A stretch of 64,000 nucleotides of DNA, from NCBI GenBank assembly GCA_963921425.1, contig OY992834.1, positions 24,999,923 to 25,063,922 on the forward strand, given 5' to 3'. The stretch comes from Dryas octopetala (taxonomy: Eukaryota; Streptophyta; Magnoliopsida; Rosales; Rosaceae). The notes beneath the pieces were generated by a model. The model did not search any database. It worked only from the letters and a program-made list of their open reading frames with translations, and was not told the origin of the DNA. Shown in pieces: positions 1-11,079 of this stretch. The translations under genes were made by a program, and so were the position numbers. Each line of letters opens with the position of its first letter. The stretch's first letter is position 1.

Positions 1-178
1 TTTGTATTTAGGATATCAGGTTGAAAAAGAAAAATGATATAATAAACAATGTTTACATATCAGTTTAAAACTGATATCTAAAATACCATACATTAGATAT
101 CACGACGCCCTATATCAGACGGCTACCCAAATAGATATCAGTCCACGACTGATATCTATCGACATTTTTCTTGTAGTG
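1..178 (+). mobile_element. Right end of a CACTA (En/Spm) element, cut by the window edge
   Basis: The segment ends in ttcttgtagtg, the right terminus typical of CACTA elements. It is packed with short inverted motifs (gatatcag / ctgatatc) that look like subterminal repeats, which bind the TnpA-type protein in this superfamily. A related copy of the same segment, in the same orientation, ends at 7,266. The left end lies outside the window, so size and coding content are unknown. Confidence 0.6.
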
Positions 179-604
179 CAAAGATCATCCATGCAAAAAT
201 TTAACTCGATTGAAGATGTAGAAATTAGGAAACGGTGATCAAATTAAAGAACAATCGTGAGTTTTATAATGATAATTCAACGACTAGCTGAATTCCGATT
301 TGGCTGATTTTTTGCTGGAATGATCTTTGAGTATGAAGATAGAAAATGAACGGCTCTGATCGTTTTTCACAATTATTGAAATGACAAGGTTTCAATGAAA
401 GAATTGATAAAATCGTGATTATATAACATCGTTAAGTTATTTTATATTTGTATATATTTAAAATTATAAATGTAATTTAGTAATTAAGTTAAAATTTAGA
501 ATCTTATCATATATTATTAAGTATACAATCTTATTATAATGATTTATTATATATATTTTTGTAATACTAAATATAAATTATAAATTTGCAAAAAATGAAA
601 TAAG
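179..604. other. AT-rich spacer, no gene seen
   Basis: There is no open frame of note and no recognisable RNA or repeat. The stretch separates the CACTA right end at 178 from the likely degenerate left end of the next CACTA element near 605. Confidence 0.5.
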
Positions 605-3600
605 GGCTATAAAAAATAAATTGGACTTTGGGTGACAAATTTATAAATTCGTCACCCAAATGTACTTTAGGCGACAAACTTATTCCTCGCCTAAAGTCAC
701 TTTAGGCGACGAATGTGTAAATTCCTCGCCTAAAGTCCCTTTGGGCGACGAATGTGTATATTCCTCGCCCAAAGTCTAATTTCTTTTTTACGTGGAAAGT
801 TTACTCAAAAAATTGGCGGGGCATTTCGCGCAAAAAATTTAACAAACTTAGGCGACGAATATGAGTTCGTCGCCCAATGGACTTGAGGCGACAAATATAA
901 TTTATTCGTCGCTTCAAGTCCATTGCGCGACGAACTCATATTCGTCGCCTAAAGAGTTTCGATTATACCCCCAGATCTGCTTTTCTTCTTCTTCTTCTTT
1001 TTTTCTCTTCTTCCTTCTCTCCCCTGCCGTATCTTCTTCCTCTCCCCTGGTTCAACCCATCTCCCTCCCCGACCACCCATCTCCTTCCCTGACCACCGCC
1101 CTCCCCACCGAAACCCACCCCACCCACCGAAACCCAACCCCACCCGCTCCCCGAAACCCAACCCAGACCCAATCACCCGCTCCCTCCTTGACTGCAGATC
1201 CCCGCCCAGCCCCAGCCCTACCCACCCATCTCCCTCCCCGACCACCCATCTTCCTCCCTGACCGCCGCCCTCCCCACCGAAACCCAACCCCACCCGCTCC
1301 CCGAAACCCATCCGCTGCTTCAACTCAGACTCAACCACCCGCTCCCTCCCTGACTGCCGATCCCCGCCCAGCCCCAGCCCCGCCGATCCCCGCCCCAGCC
1401 CCACCGATTGTGGGTTTAATTTTTTTTTGGGTGTTTTTGTTTTTTTGGGTGTTTTTTGTTTTTTTGTTTTCTGTGTTTTCTGCTCATTAGCTTTGGCTTT
1501 TTTTTCTTTTTCAGGGGATCAAGTGCAGGTGGCCAGGGGAATCGTAATACCCAGGAAAATTTTTCAGGTCAGACTTATGACTCAATCGCTGCTTTAATGT
1601 TATTTGGCTAGTGTTTTTAATTTTTTGTTCTTAAATTTGTTTATTAGTGTTGAATAAATTAGTTTAATCCTGATCATTGTTCTTAGGGAAATTAGTTTGC
1701 TGATATTTTCTTATGCTAGATAACAAATTAGTTTTCATATAAAATTAGTTAGTTTTATATGTTTTTTAATTATAAAATTTATTAGGTAGTTTGTATGTAG
1801 ATTAGTTAGTTTGTTAGTTTGTTAGTTTTTAAATATAAAAACTAGTTTAATTACGAAATGTAGATTAATTAGTTTGAGAAATATAATTTAGTTATAAGGT
1901 GGAAGGCGATGGAGTCAACTCCCAATGATGTAGTTCAGCCATCCTCGAGTACTGGGAGCCCCTCTATACCACGGAGGGCCCGTCGATCTCACCGCTCTAG
2001 TCAGGTCACCGCTTCCGCTTCCGCTTCCGCTTCATCTACTGCGACGTCATCCACTGCGACGAGGGGACCATGTAGTGGGTTGAAGTCCTCTCGGATCGTG
2101 CGCAGTACTGGGGCGCGGATTCCAGTCATGTGTGTGCAAAACGGCCGGCGACCGTTAGATCCTAACGTTGACAGTTTGTTCTCACACGATGTGGGGGCTA
2201 TTATCCGTGCCGAGTGCGCCATGGTTGCAACCACTTGGAAAAAATTGCCGGCAGAGATTCAACACAAAGTGATCCGCTCAATCTCAGTGAGTATATAGCT
2301 CAATAATTAATTCAAAACGATAAATTTGATCATTCATAACAATCTAATATTTTTTCAGGTTAACTTTGACATTCAGATGGATGATCCGCTCACCGTCACG
2401 TACATGACAGATTTACTCATCAAGTCCTACAGGCAGTGGAAGCACGAACTACACGTGTATTTCAAGGGATTTTCGTCGGCAGTTGAGGCATTGGCGAACC
2501 CCCCTATGGAGTTAGTAGAGCGGTCTGACCAGTGGCATTTTTTGTGCGATCATTTCATGAGTCCGTCGTTTTTGGTACGTTTTATCATTTTTTGTGCGAT
2601 CTTTAAAAAATCGATTATTGTTTTGTTATTCTATTATTGTATGCATACACTAACACATTTATAATTTGCTTAATATTTAACAGAAGAAGTCGGTCGCCAA
2701 CGCTAGAAACCGGAAAGGGAAGCAGTTTAACCATCATAGTGGTCCGACGCCCATCTCATATCGAGTGGAGTCGCAACGTCGGGTACGTCATTATTTAATT
2801 TAATACATATATATTCTTTAATATTGGTTGGGTCTTTGACAAAATTATTTTCTTTTTCAGCGTGGGTCGCAATTCCCAGAGTAGACACTTTCGGGGATAT
2901 CTATGTTCATCCCGGTTGTGATGTGGCCAAGGCAAAACATGTTAGTTTTTTATATTTTAATTTTTTTCACAATTTTTTATATTTATTTTCTAATTGGTTA
3001 CTTGTATATATAACATTTTGAAGGATGAGATGGTGGCCAACTCGAGAATATATTTGGAGAGCTTGGCCGAGCAGCACCCTCCGGGTACTCCGTTGGAGTC
3101 GATTCCAGTACCCGATCCCGATGTCGGACTTCGTATTAGGATAGACTCATTGGGTGTTAGGCTCGGTAAGGAAATACGCGGCATGGGATATGGGCGGATT
3201 CGTGATGTTCGATTCTCGTCTTCGTCTTCATCTTCTTCTCAGCCATCTGCAGTCGTCGCAGGGTTGTCCGCTCAAGTGAAGAAGTTGCAGGAGGATTTAC
3301 GAGCTGAGAGAGCGGAGAAGGAGGTGTTGTATGCTGCATTGACTAAGGCGATACCTGGGTTTGTCCCGCCACCATCTTTTCATCAACCTCCGTCAGATAT
3401 GAATGATGATGATGCTACTGGTTTAGAATAGATTGATCATTAGGGTTATTACTACTTTGTATGGATATTTTGATATATAAATATATTAATTTTGTTTTAT
3501 ATAGTTTTTGAATAAAGATTTTTTTTTTTAAATATTAAATTCAAATATATAATCTAAATAAAAAACAATTTTTTTTTAAAAAAAAAAATATGTTTAGGCG

Positions 3601-4094
3601 ACGAACATCTTCGTCGCCTAAACATGATTTGGGCGACGAACATCAATTTTCCTCGCCCAAAATAGTGTTTAAGCGATGAAATATTTTGTCGCTTAAACAT
3701 GTTTTGGGCGAGGAATAGTGATGTTCGTCGCCCAAATCATGTTTAAGCGACGAAATATTTCGTCGCCCAAAGTATGTTCTGGCGAGGAAATTAATTATTC
3801 CTCCCCCGAAGCATGTTTAGGCGACGGATATATTCGTCGCCCAAGACCGATTTTGGGTGACGAACACCCGATTTTGGGCGACGAATAATATGATTTAGGA
3901 GACGAAAAAAATCCGTTGCCCAAGCTTTCTTTGGGCGACGAAAGTTACTAGTTCGTTGCCCAAACTCTTGGGCGTTGTGACTTGGGCGGCTAAACTCTCG
4001 ACGAACTGAGTTCGTCGCCCAAACTCTTGGGCGACGAAATCCGACTTTGGGAGAGGAACTAGGTTCGTCGCCCAAACCTTTATTTCTTGTAGTG
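605..4094 (+). mobile_element. CACTA element with ggcgacgaa subterminal repeats, non-autonomous
   Basis: The right end is a clear CACTA terminus (tatttcttgtagtg, ending at 4,094). Both flanks carry many copies, in both orientations, of a motif close to ttcgtcgcccaaa (about 630-960 and 3,590-4,080), the subterminal repeat arrangement of En/Spm elements. The left end is probably ggctataaaaaata at 605; it aligns with the inverted right end at about 10 of 14 bases, so it has decayed. No matching 3-bp target duplication is seen. The interior holds one TnpA-like gene (1,909-3,431) and no TnpD/transposase_21 gene, so the element could move only with help. A pyrimidine-rich, proline-coding stretch at 1,000-1,430 is probably leader or promoter. 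Confidence 0.75.
1909..3431 (+). pseudogene. TnpA-like CACTA protein (transposase_24 / Ptta-En/Spm family), frameshifted
   Basis: Inferred exons are 1,909-2,286, 2,360-2,574, 2,684-2,782, about 2,860-2,940 and 3,024-3,431, all with GT..AG borders. They encode a Ser-rich N terminus; the family core (the segment from NGRRPLDPN to PAEIQHK, then DDPLTVTYMTDLLIKSYRQWK, given here only in part); a conserved block after SYRVESQRR; and a C-terminal coiled-coil-like stretch (about QVKKLQEDLRAERAEKEVL). TnpA-type proteins bind the subterminal repeats and bring the element ends together. In the fourth exon the expected frame hits a stop after about eight codons, and the following residues (VDTFGDIYVHPG) continue one frame over. 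This is consistent with a single-base deletion near 2,880. The start was chosen as the first ATG of the exon carrying the core. Confidence 0.7.
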
Positions 4095-4842
4095 CGACCC
4101 CACCCCCAACCTCCTCCTCTCTCTCTTTTCTTCTCTCCTCTGAGCTCGCCTGCAACACAAATGGCCGAGCATGGATGAATGCATGGAGGGACAAGAGTGC
4201 GGCTTGGCCCGTGGCCAACCTTGTTGTGACTTGTGCTTCAGTTTCTGATGCTGGTTTCCTAAGTAATTTTGTTGATGATCCTTTCTTCTATGTACAAGTA
4301 ACTGTTCTGGTCTTTGTTTAAATATGTTAGTATTTTCAATTGAGTTTGTTACTGATTTCCAGAATTCAAGGAACAATTTACTGTACTAAAGCAAGGAACT
4401 TGTATGTTTATAACCTTGAGGACTAAATGGTTGTTGTTCAAATGGATGTAGTAGGGTTACCATGTTCCCTCGGGGTGGGAGGTAGAGGGCTGGGGCTGGT
4501 ATTCATTAGACTTGCAGTATGCTGCTGTTTGTATGTGCAGCAACAGTGGTAATAAGTTTAAGTGAATTTAAGCAAGATAATGATACTAGCATACATAATT
4601 TAGTTAGGATAGCTAATCAAATTGGACTCAATTGGCACTTATGCTTTCATGGAAGGCAATGCTTGTGACAGGAAGGATGCTTCTCAAGTTCAAAATGAAA
4701 ATGCTAGAAGGCTTAGGAAGGTAGAATATTTGTGTTGTATTTCCATTATGTATTTCATTTTGACCAGTGTACTGTGTATTTGTCCTGCAACAGGTTTTAT
4801 CATGTCACTTCTTACAGCCTTTTTATCTTCATTCACTAACAG

Positions 4843-5631
4843 GGAACAACCAGTGTTCTTGTGGATGAGGAGGAACCTTAGATTATGGACACCACAGAGC
4901 AAGTACAAGAACTTTCTGAGTGGTACCTAGAACTTCAAAACTGTTACTTATTTTGTCACCATGTTTCAAACTGACAATAATTTTCTAACCTTGACACTTT
5001 TTTTCAACATGAAAGAAGCTAAGATCTACTACCCATCAAGGTACACGTACCAGAATTTATTTTGGTAGATGATGCATAGAAACCTTCTTGAATTTTGAGG
5101 ATTTAAGAGTACAATTACTCATTGTGTGCTTTATTGTATTTTTTTTTTAATTCAGGGATGATCCAAAAGCTATCGGAATTTGTTCTGCAGACATTAAGTG
5201 CCTTTATCCTATAACCTACTTGGCATCAACTATTATGAACTTCTACATCCGGTAGACTAAATTAGATATAGGTCCATAATTGCATATGTACAAGACAAAA
5301 TAATGGAAATATTTTTTCCTATATTAAACATTGAAGTTTTTTCTTTTCTCATTTAGTACGTAGTAGCTAGTATATATGTAATCTCTTTTTCCTTATCATA
5401 TATGTGGTGTTGTAATATATTATAATGGCAATGTATGTAGTACTTTTTCCTTTTGATTGTCATTTCTCTGAACATGTTTGGCACTATTAATTTTAAATAT
5501 TTATTTACTTCTTGGATCTTTTGACTAGATATCTACAGCAGCAAGCATCCCCAATAGATGGAGCTATATGCGACTATCATTTCTTTAATACATTTTTTTA
5601 CCAGAAGCTCAAATAAGCTGTAGAATATAAG
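4843..5631 (+). pseudogene. ULP1/OTS-type SUMO protease gene fragment
   Basis: Several short exons read as the front part of the peptidase C48 domain of plant ULP1C/ULP1D (OTS) de-SUMOylating enzymes. They are 4,843-about 4,928, 5,015-5,040 (ending KIYYPS), 5,156-5,251 (DDPKAIGICSADIKCL then STIMNFYIR) and 5,529-5,631 (YLQQQASP then CDYHFFNTFFYQKL). Exon borders are GT..AG and phases match across the last three. An in-frame TAG at 4,879 and an in-frame TAA at 5,614 disrupt it. I found no exon for the catalytic His/Asp/Cys half. It lies between two CACTA right ends (4,094 and 7,266), so it may be a gene piece captured by the second element. Family assignment rests on recalled motifs, not a search. 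Confidence 0.65.
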
Positions 5632-6529
5632 GTAATTGTTTATCTTGTTTCCTTTCTAGTGGTTGCCCTTTCTTCTACAAATTGTTTCTAGTCATTAACT
5701 TCTGAAAAACCTCTTCTAATTGGGGTAGACTAGTTAGTAAGATTGGTATTTCGTTTGTTTTAATAATTTAGAATCCATTTATATGTCCTTATGGCTTGAC
5801 CAGTATGGTTGAGACTTTGTAAGTCTTAAGACTTAAGGCAACTAAGGACGGTTTGGTATTAAGATTCTTACCTCTTTAGAATTCCAAAAACGATAAGTGG
5901 AGGCATATGTGGCATCATTAGAAGCGCAAATGTAGTTTATGGTAGTGGTGGTGTTTAAAAGCTATGAAAAAAAAAAGTTGATATTTTCTTTTTATGAAAA
6001 ACTATTAATTATATTCATGTTATATCTATATTCATTTACTTTGAACATTTTCCATGCAATGGCTGTATTATGAGTCATGACCACTTTTTCCTAGTTCCAT
6101 CCATTGTTTTGAAAGAATTCCAAGAGCCTACACTGCACAAATTTCCTATGTCACAGGCAGTTTGCATTTCCTTTCACTTTTTCTTGAAAAGACTTTTTTC
6201 TTTGATGACTTTGAAATTCCAAGTTATTAAGTATATGAGGCATGTGGTTTTTTAACAGGTTCGATGAAGATATCATCATATATGTTTCTTTTTGGCCAAT
6301 AATTTTAACTTAGTTCATGTAAATGTTAATTTTTTAGTTCATGTAACTGTTTAGTTAACTTAATTTATTAAACCATCTTTTGTTCTTATGTAGGGCTATT
6401 ATATCTGAGGCAACACAACACATGGGAGGAAATTGAAGTTGATGAGGTGTAGATTTCATGGGTCAATTTTGTCGGTAATTACATGTAGAGATGTTGGTGA
6501 TCATCACATGCAAAGATTAAGTATTAGTG

Positions 6530-6606
<77 letters not shown>

Positions 6607-6824
6607 GATTTGTTTTTGTAAAGGGAACTTGAAAAGAATTTAGAAGGCTAGCTTTAGATATTAGGATGGGGATATGGATGAGGGCTGTCCCCATTTTTGT
6701 GGGTTGTGTAATCCTTTTTGTAAACTATCAGAATACTGTTATTTGGATGTTGGAATTTATGGAAATGGAATGGATTCAAATTTCAGGCACAATTGTATGT
6801 TCAATTTATTAATATCCCTTTTAG
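5632..6824. other. Non-coding remainder, with a GT microsatellite
   Basis: No further protease exon could be recognised. Short open frames here have no family resemblance. The only clear structure is the long dinucleotide run at 6,539-6,604. Confidence 0.4.
6539..6604. repeat. (GT)n microsatellite, about 32 repeats
   Basis: This is an uninterrupted tg/gt run of about 65 bases, long enough to be highly polymorphic and a candidate SSR marker. The run of Val/Cys codons it creates in one frame is not a gene. Confidence 0.95.
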
Positions 6825-7266
6825 GTGAAAAAAGAAAAAATTGATATTGATACCTAGTTAAATATCAGATTACCTATCATAGACTTGATATTGATATCGA
6901 GATTATATATCAGATTCTACCATAGACCTCATATTGATACCATGGTTTTATATCATATTTTACCTCAAACCTGATATTGATGTCGGGTTATATGTCAGTA
7001 TTAATGTCAAATAGGATATTTATTGACCAGAATTATTGATACGCATATTTTGTAGATATCAGAAATAATATAAAATCTGATATCTATTTGGTATTTAAGA
7101 CATCAGGTTGGAAAAAAAAAAAAAAGGATATATAAAAATATTTACATATCAGTTAAAAACTGATATCTAAAATGTGCACATTAGATATCACGACTCGCTA
7201 TATCGGACGGCTACCCTATTAGATATCAGTCCACGACTGATATGTATTGACAATTTTGTAGTAGTG
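6825..7266 (+). mobile_element. Right end of a second CACTA element of the gatatcag family
   Basis: There are dense copies of tgatattgat / gatatcag motifs, then a 180-base stretch highly similar to positions 1-178, ending ttttgtagtagtg at 7,266 (a CACTA terminus with a 3-base insertion). No matching left end is visible between 4,095 and 6,825. Retrotransposon coding sequence begins immediately after 7,266, so this element probably inserted into, or truncated, the Tat-like element that follows. Confidence 0.6.
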
Positions 7267-7289
7267 AGATCAGGAGTGGTGATCAATGA

Positions 7290-8240
7290 TGTGGATATAG
7301 AAGCAAATTATTCAAGTTCGGCCGAGCTTATTTCCAGAAGCCAACAGAAGAAATGGCATGCCATTTAAAACCACTGTACATTACAGCACATATGGAGGGA
7401 GTGCCAGTCTCGAAGGTTATGGTAGACAGTGGTGCCACGGTCAACGTCATTCCTTTCGGTTTGATGAGAAAATTCCACAAAACAGAGACAGATCTTCTAA
7501 GTACAGACCTTGTACTCACTGGTTTCACCGGTAAAAGAATGAGAGAAAAAAGGATCTTGCCTATGGAGCTCACTGTAGGGAGAAAGTCTCGCCTTACAGC
7601 GTTTTATGTGGTTGAATCCACGGATAACTACAATTTGCTGCTTGGCCGAGATTGGATTCACGCCAATTGGTGTGTACCATCCTCTTTGCACCAAACATTG
7701 ATATTTTGGAATGGTGACCAAGTTGAAGTAGTTCTCGCTAAGGGAAGATCATTGGAAGCCATGACAGGGGTCGTGGAGGCTCAGTACTATGATGACAATA
7801 TGGGCTACTTGGTTTTCGAAGGGAAGGATGCAAATGGCCGGCCAACGAGTGTCATGACTAAAAAGAAGGTCAGCCAAACTGCTGAAATGGAAGTCCTCGC
7901 AGCAGTCTCTACTCTTTTCAAAAAGAATTTCTAAATGTTAGACGACCAAAAAGAGATAGAAGAGGCATTACTTAAAGACCTCGCTCGAAGACTCAAGATC
8001 CATGAGTAAAAAGAGACAGTAGTTAACGCCGAGTTCATCATTGAGAAGGATCAAGTCAAGCAAGAATGGGTATTTGAGGACTTAGATCCAGCTTCGGCCG
8101 AGCTCAAAGATTCAAAGGCTGAAGTTCAAGACCCGTTAGAAGAAGTCAACTTGGGAACTGACGAAGACCCACGGCCAATCTTTATTAACCAATTAATCAC
8201 TGCAGAGTTAAGAAGCAAACTAGTAATCTTGATCCAAGAA
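7290..8240 (+). pseudogene. Tat-like protease region (retropepsin)
   Basis: The frame running through 7,353-7,934 has the aspartic protease signature VDSGATVNVIPFG and the downstream LLGRDWIH, in family spacing. The frame is already coding upstream of the first Met (KFGRAYFQKPTEEM), so the ATG at 7,353 is not the true start. After 7,934 coding resemblance continues with stops. Retropepsin normally cleaves the gag-pol polyprotein; here the upstream gag is missing. Confidence 0.8.
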
Positions 8241-9217
8241 TACAAAGATTGCTTCGCATGACAATATAGGGAAATTCCAGGGCTCGACCGAGAGTTGGTA
8301 GAACACAGACTAAGTCTTAAGGAAGAATTCAGACCATATGCCCAGCCGCCGAGACGCTTTTCCGTGGAGGTACAACGGCAAATTAAAGATGAGATTCACC
8401 GACTTCGCGAGGCAAAATTCATCAGATCAGCGAAATACATCACTTGAGTTTCAAATGTGGTACCTGTTCTTAAAAAGAACGACAAGCTAAGAGTTTGTGT
8501 AGATTTTAGAAACCTCAATCTCGCCATGCCCAAGGACGAATATCCAATGTCCATGGCTGACTTATTGGTGGACGACGCTGGTAAGCATGAGATCTTGTCC
8601 TTGATGGACGGTCATGCCGGTTATAAGATTTATATCGCCGAGAAAAACGTATACAAAACTACTTTTAGGTGCCCCCCACCAATTGGGAGGAGGAACACCA
8701 TGAGGCTTTCCAAGAAATTAAGAATTACTTGACTCAACCATTAGTTTTAGCTCCGCCACGCCGAGGACAATACTTGAAGCTGTACATTTCTGCCGCAGAA
8801 CTATCTATAGAGGCATTGTTAGCTCAAGATAATGAAGAAGGAAAAGAGCAAGTCATTCACTACATTAGCCGTATCTTGACTGAAGTAGAAATCAGGTACA
8901 CTGCCGTGGAAAAACTCTGCCTCACATTGTACTTCGCTGCGATCAAGCTACGACACCACATGCTTCCATCCGTAGTCCTAGTTATATCAAAGACAGATGT
9001 AATCAAGTACATGCTTACACAGCCAATTATTCATGGCCGAATTGGAAAATGGACTATGACACTATCAAAATTTGAATTGAGGTATGTTCTTCAGAAAGTT
9101 ATGAAGGGACAAGCCTTGGCGGATTTTTTGGCTCATCATCCATCTAAAGAGATTGAAGACATGAACGAAGTTGATATTGGTACGGCAATGACGAATTACG
9201 TCAGAATTGAGCCATAG
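8241..9217 (+). pseudogene. Tat-like reverse transcriptase with internal deletion, plus RNase H
   Basis: The N-terminal RT motif LRVCVDFRNLNLAMPKDEYP and SLMDGHAGY are visible, then TTFRCP is followed almost at once, in another frame, by PTNWEEEHHEAF, which belongs to the RNase H domain. The whole palm region that should carry the catalytic Asp-Asp box is gone. Later parts (YISRILTEVEIRYTAVEKL and QALADFLAHHP) are typical RNase H sequence. The element therefore cannot have encoded an active RT in this state. Confidence 0.8.
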
Positions 9218-9713
9218 GAGTTATGGTTCAATTCCTATGGCTCGGCGGGGTCTGCAATCATCATCATCTCACCTCAAGGGATGAGATATCAGTTTGCATT
9301 TCAATTGGACTTTGCGTGTACAAATAATCAACCAGAAAATGAAGCATTTCTAATTGGCGTTGTGATCCTAAGAGAACTCGAGGCAAGATACGTGGCCGTG
9401 TTTGGCGATTCATTTCTCATCATCAACCAAATGCTTGGCCAATACCATTGCCTTAGATCCAAAAATTAGCCGATATTGGGCGATGATTACCCAGATAGTG
9501 GGCGACTTCGCCGAGATTTCATATCATCACATTCCAAGGGAAGAAAACTATAATGCAGATGAAATGACCAAAATAGCATCAGGCATCACCATCCCAGAAG
9601 GCGCCGAGTCAAGGACTATTAAGATAGAACGGCGGGAATTGTCATACACTCTAAAGAGAGTTCAACCCAGCGCTATTTGTTGTGTCAAAATATCCACAAA
9701 TGATTGGAGATGA
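9218..9713 (+). pseudogene. Second (archaeal-type) RNase H, Tat hallmark
   Basis: Frames 9,281-9,469 and 9,402-9,713 together read FQLDFACTNNQPENEAFLIG, then FGDSFLIINQ, then ISYHHIPREENYNADEMTKIAS. This is the RVT_3-type RNase H found between pol RNase H and integrase in Tat elements. The frame change between the two pieces, near 9,440-9,460, marks a small indel. Confidence 0.75.
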
Positions 9714-9788
9714 CCTTTCTTTCAGTACTTAAAGAATTCTCACTGCCAACACCCTAGGAAAACAAGATACCAGGCCAGAAATTATGTC

Positions 9789-10930
9789 TTGGTGGATGAA
9801 GACCTTTACAGAAGAAGTAGAGAAGAATTACTAATGAAGTGTTTGGGTGAGCAAAAGGCACGAGCATTTATGGTCGAGGTCCATGGCAGTATTTGCAGTG
9901 CTCATCAGTCTGGACACAAAATAAGATGGTTAATTCATATGCACGGCTATTACTGGCCAAGCATTCTAAAAGATTGCATTGAGTTTGACAAAGCATGTGT
10001 CCCATGCCATATGTGAGGCCCAATTCAGCATGTTCTGGCCTCGTCTTTAAATTCGGTTATTAAGCCGTGGCCTTTCAGGAGTTGGGCGATGGATATTATA
10101 GGTCAGATCTCGTCGAGTTTGAGTGCAGGGCACAAGTTTATCTTGGTCGCCACTAATTATTTTACTAAATGGGTTAAAGCTGAACTAATGAAGAGGGTCA
10201 CTCACGTTGAAGTAATTCAATTTATCAAAAAGAAAATATCCATCATTTCGGTTTGCTAGAGACTATAGTAGCTTATCGCAGCACAATGTTCATAGCAAGA
10301 CAAGTGCAAAATTTCGCCGCCGAGCAAGGCTTTACGCTCCAACACTTGACACCGTACGATGCACAGACTAATGGCTAAGCTGAGTCAAGCAACAAAATCT
10401 TCAAGGCCATCATTTAGAAAACTATAAAAGATAAACCTAGAACTTGGCATGAAAAGTTATCTAGTGCTTTGTGGGCTTTCAGAACCTTGAAACGCTCAGC
10501 GACAGGAACCATTCCATTTGCTTTAACATACGGCATTGATGTTGTTTTGCTTTTGGAAATGACAATCAAATCGCTCAGCGTAGCTCAGCAGCATAACCTT
10601 ACGGCCAAGAATTATGACCAAGCTATGATGCAAGAGTTAGAGGATTTTGATGAAGCACGCCTTGTCGCACTCAACAGGATGCAAGTACAAAAGCTAAAGG
10701 TGGCAAAAGCATACAACAAGAAAACTCGGCACAAATCCTTCGCACAAGGAGATTTGGTTTGGAAGGCAATATTACCAATTGGCCAGAAACATCGAGTTAC
10801 AGGTAAATGAACCCTTACTTGGGAGAGACTATTATTGGTTGAACAAGTTTTAGGGAAAAGTGCTTATCAATTGATGAATGTGAATGGAGATATACATACA
10901 GCACCAATTAACGGGAAATTTCTAAAAAAA
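9789..10930 (+). pseudogene. Tat-like integrase, several stops
   Basis: The zinc-binding segment (HxxxxxAHQSGHKIRWLI, then FDKACVPC) is followed by the core (SWAMDIIGQI, then LVATNYFTKWVKAE) and the C-terminal part (LWAFRTLKRSATGTIPF, then SFAQGDLVWKAI). Stops and frame changes occur at several points between 10,016 and 10,469. Integrase would insert the cDNA copy; this copy cannot be made intact. Confidence 0.8.
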
Positions 10931-11079
10931 AATATCATCCAACCACTTGCGAAAATACAAATTGAACTTTGCTTTTCATTTCAAATTACAATTGTTAATT
11001 ACAAAAACACGACCAAAGTGGCCAGAAGAAGTAAAACGAGAAGTTAAATATACAGTCAAACAACTGCCCTAAGAGCCTC

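Noticed and set aside
861..1490. 209-codon proline-rich open frame and opposing glycine-rich frames
   Set aside because: C-rich low-complexity sequence in the CACTA 5' region keeps several frames open on both strands; the start lies inside the subterminal repeats and no family resemblance is seen.
1..7266. The repeats at 1-178 and 7,087-7,266 as LTRs of one retrotransposon
   Set aside because: They end in ttgtagtg and not ..ca, carry inverted subterminal motifs, and have no primer-binding site or polypurine tract next to them; CACTA right ends fit better.
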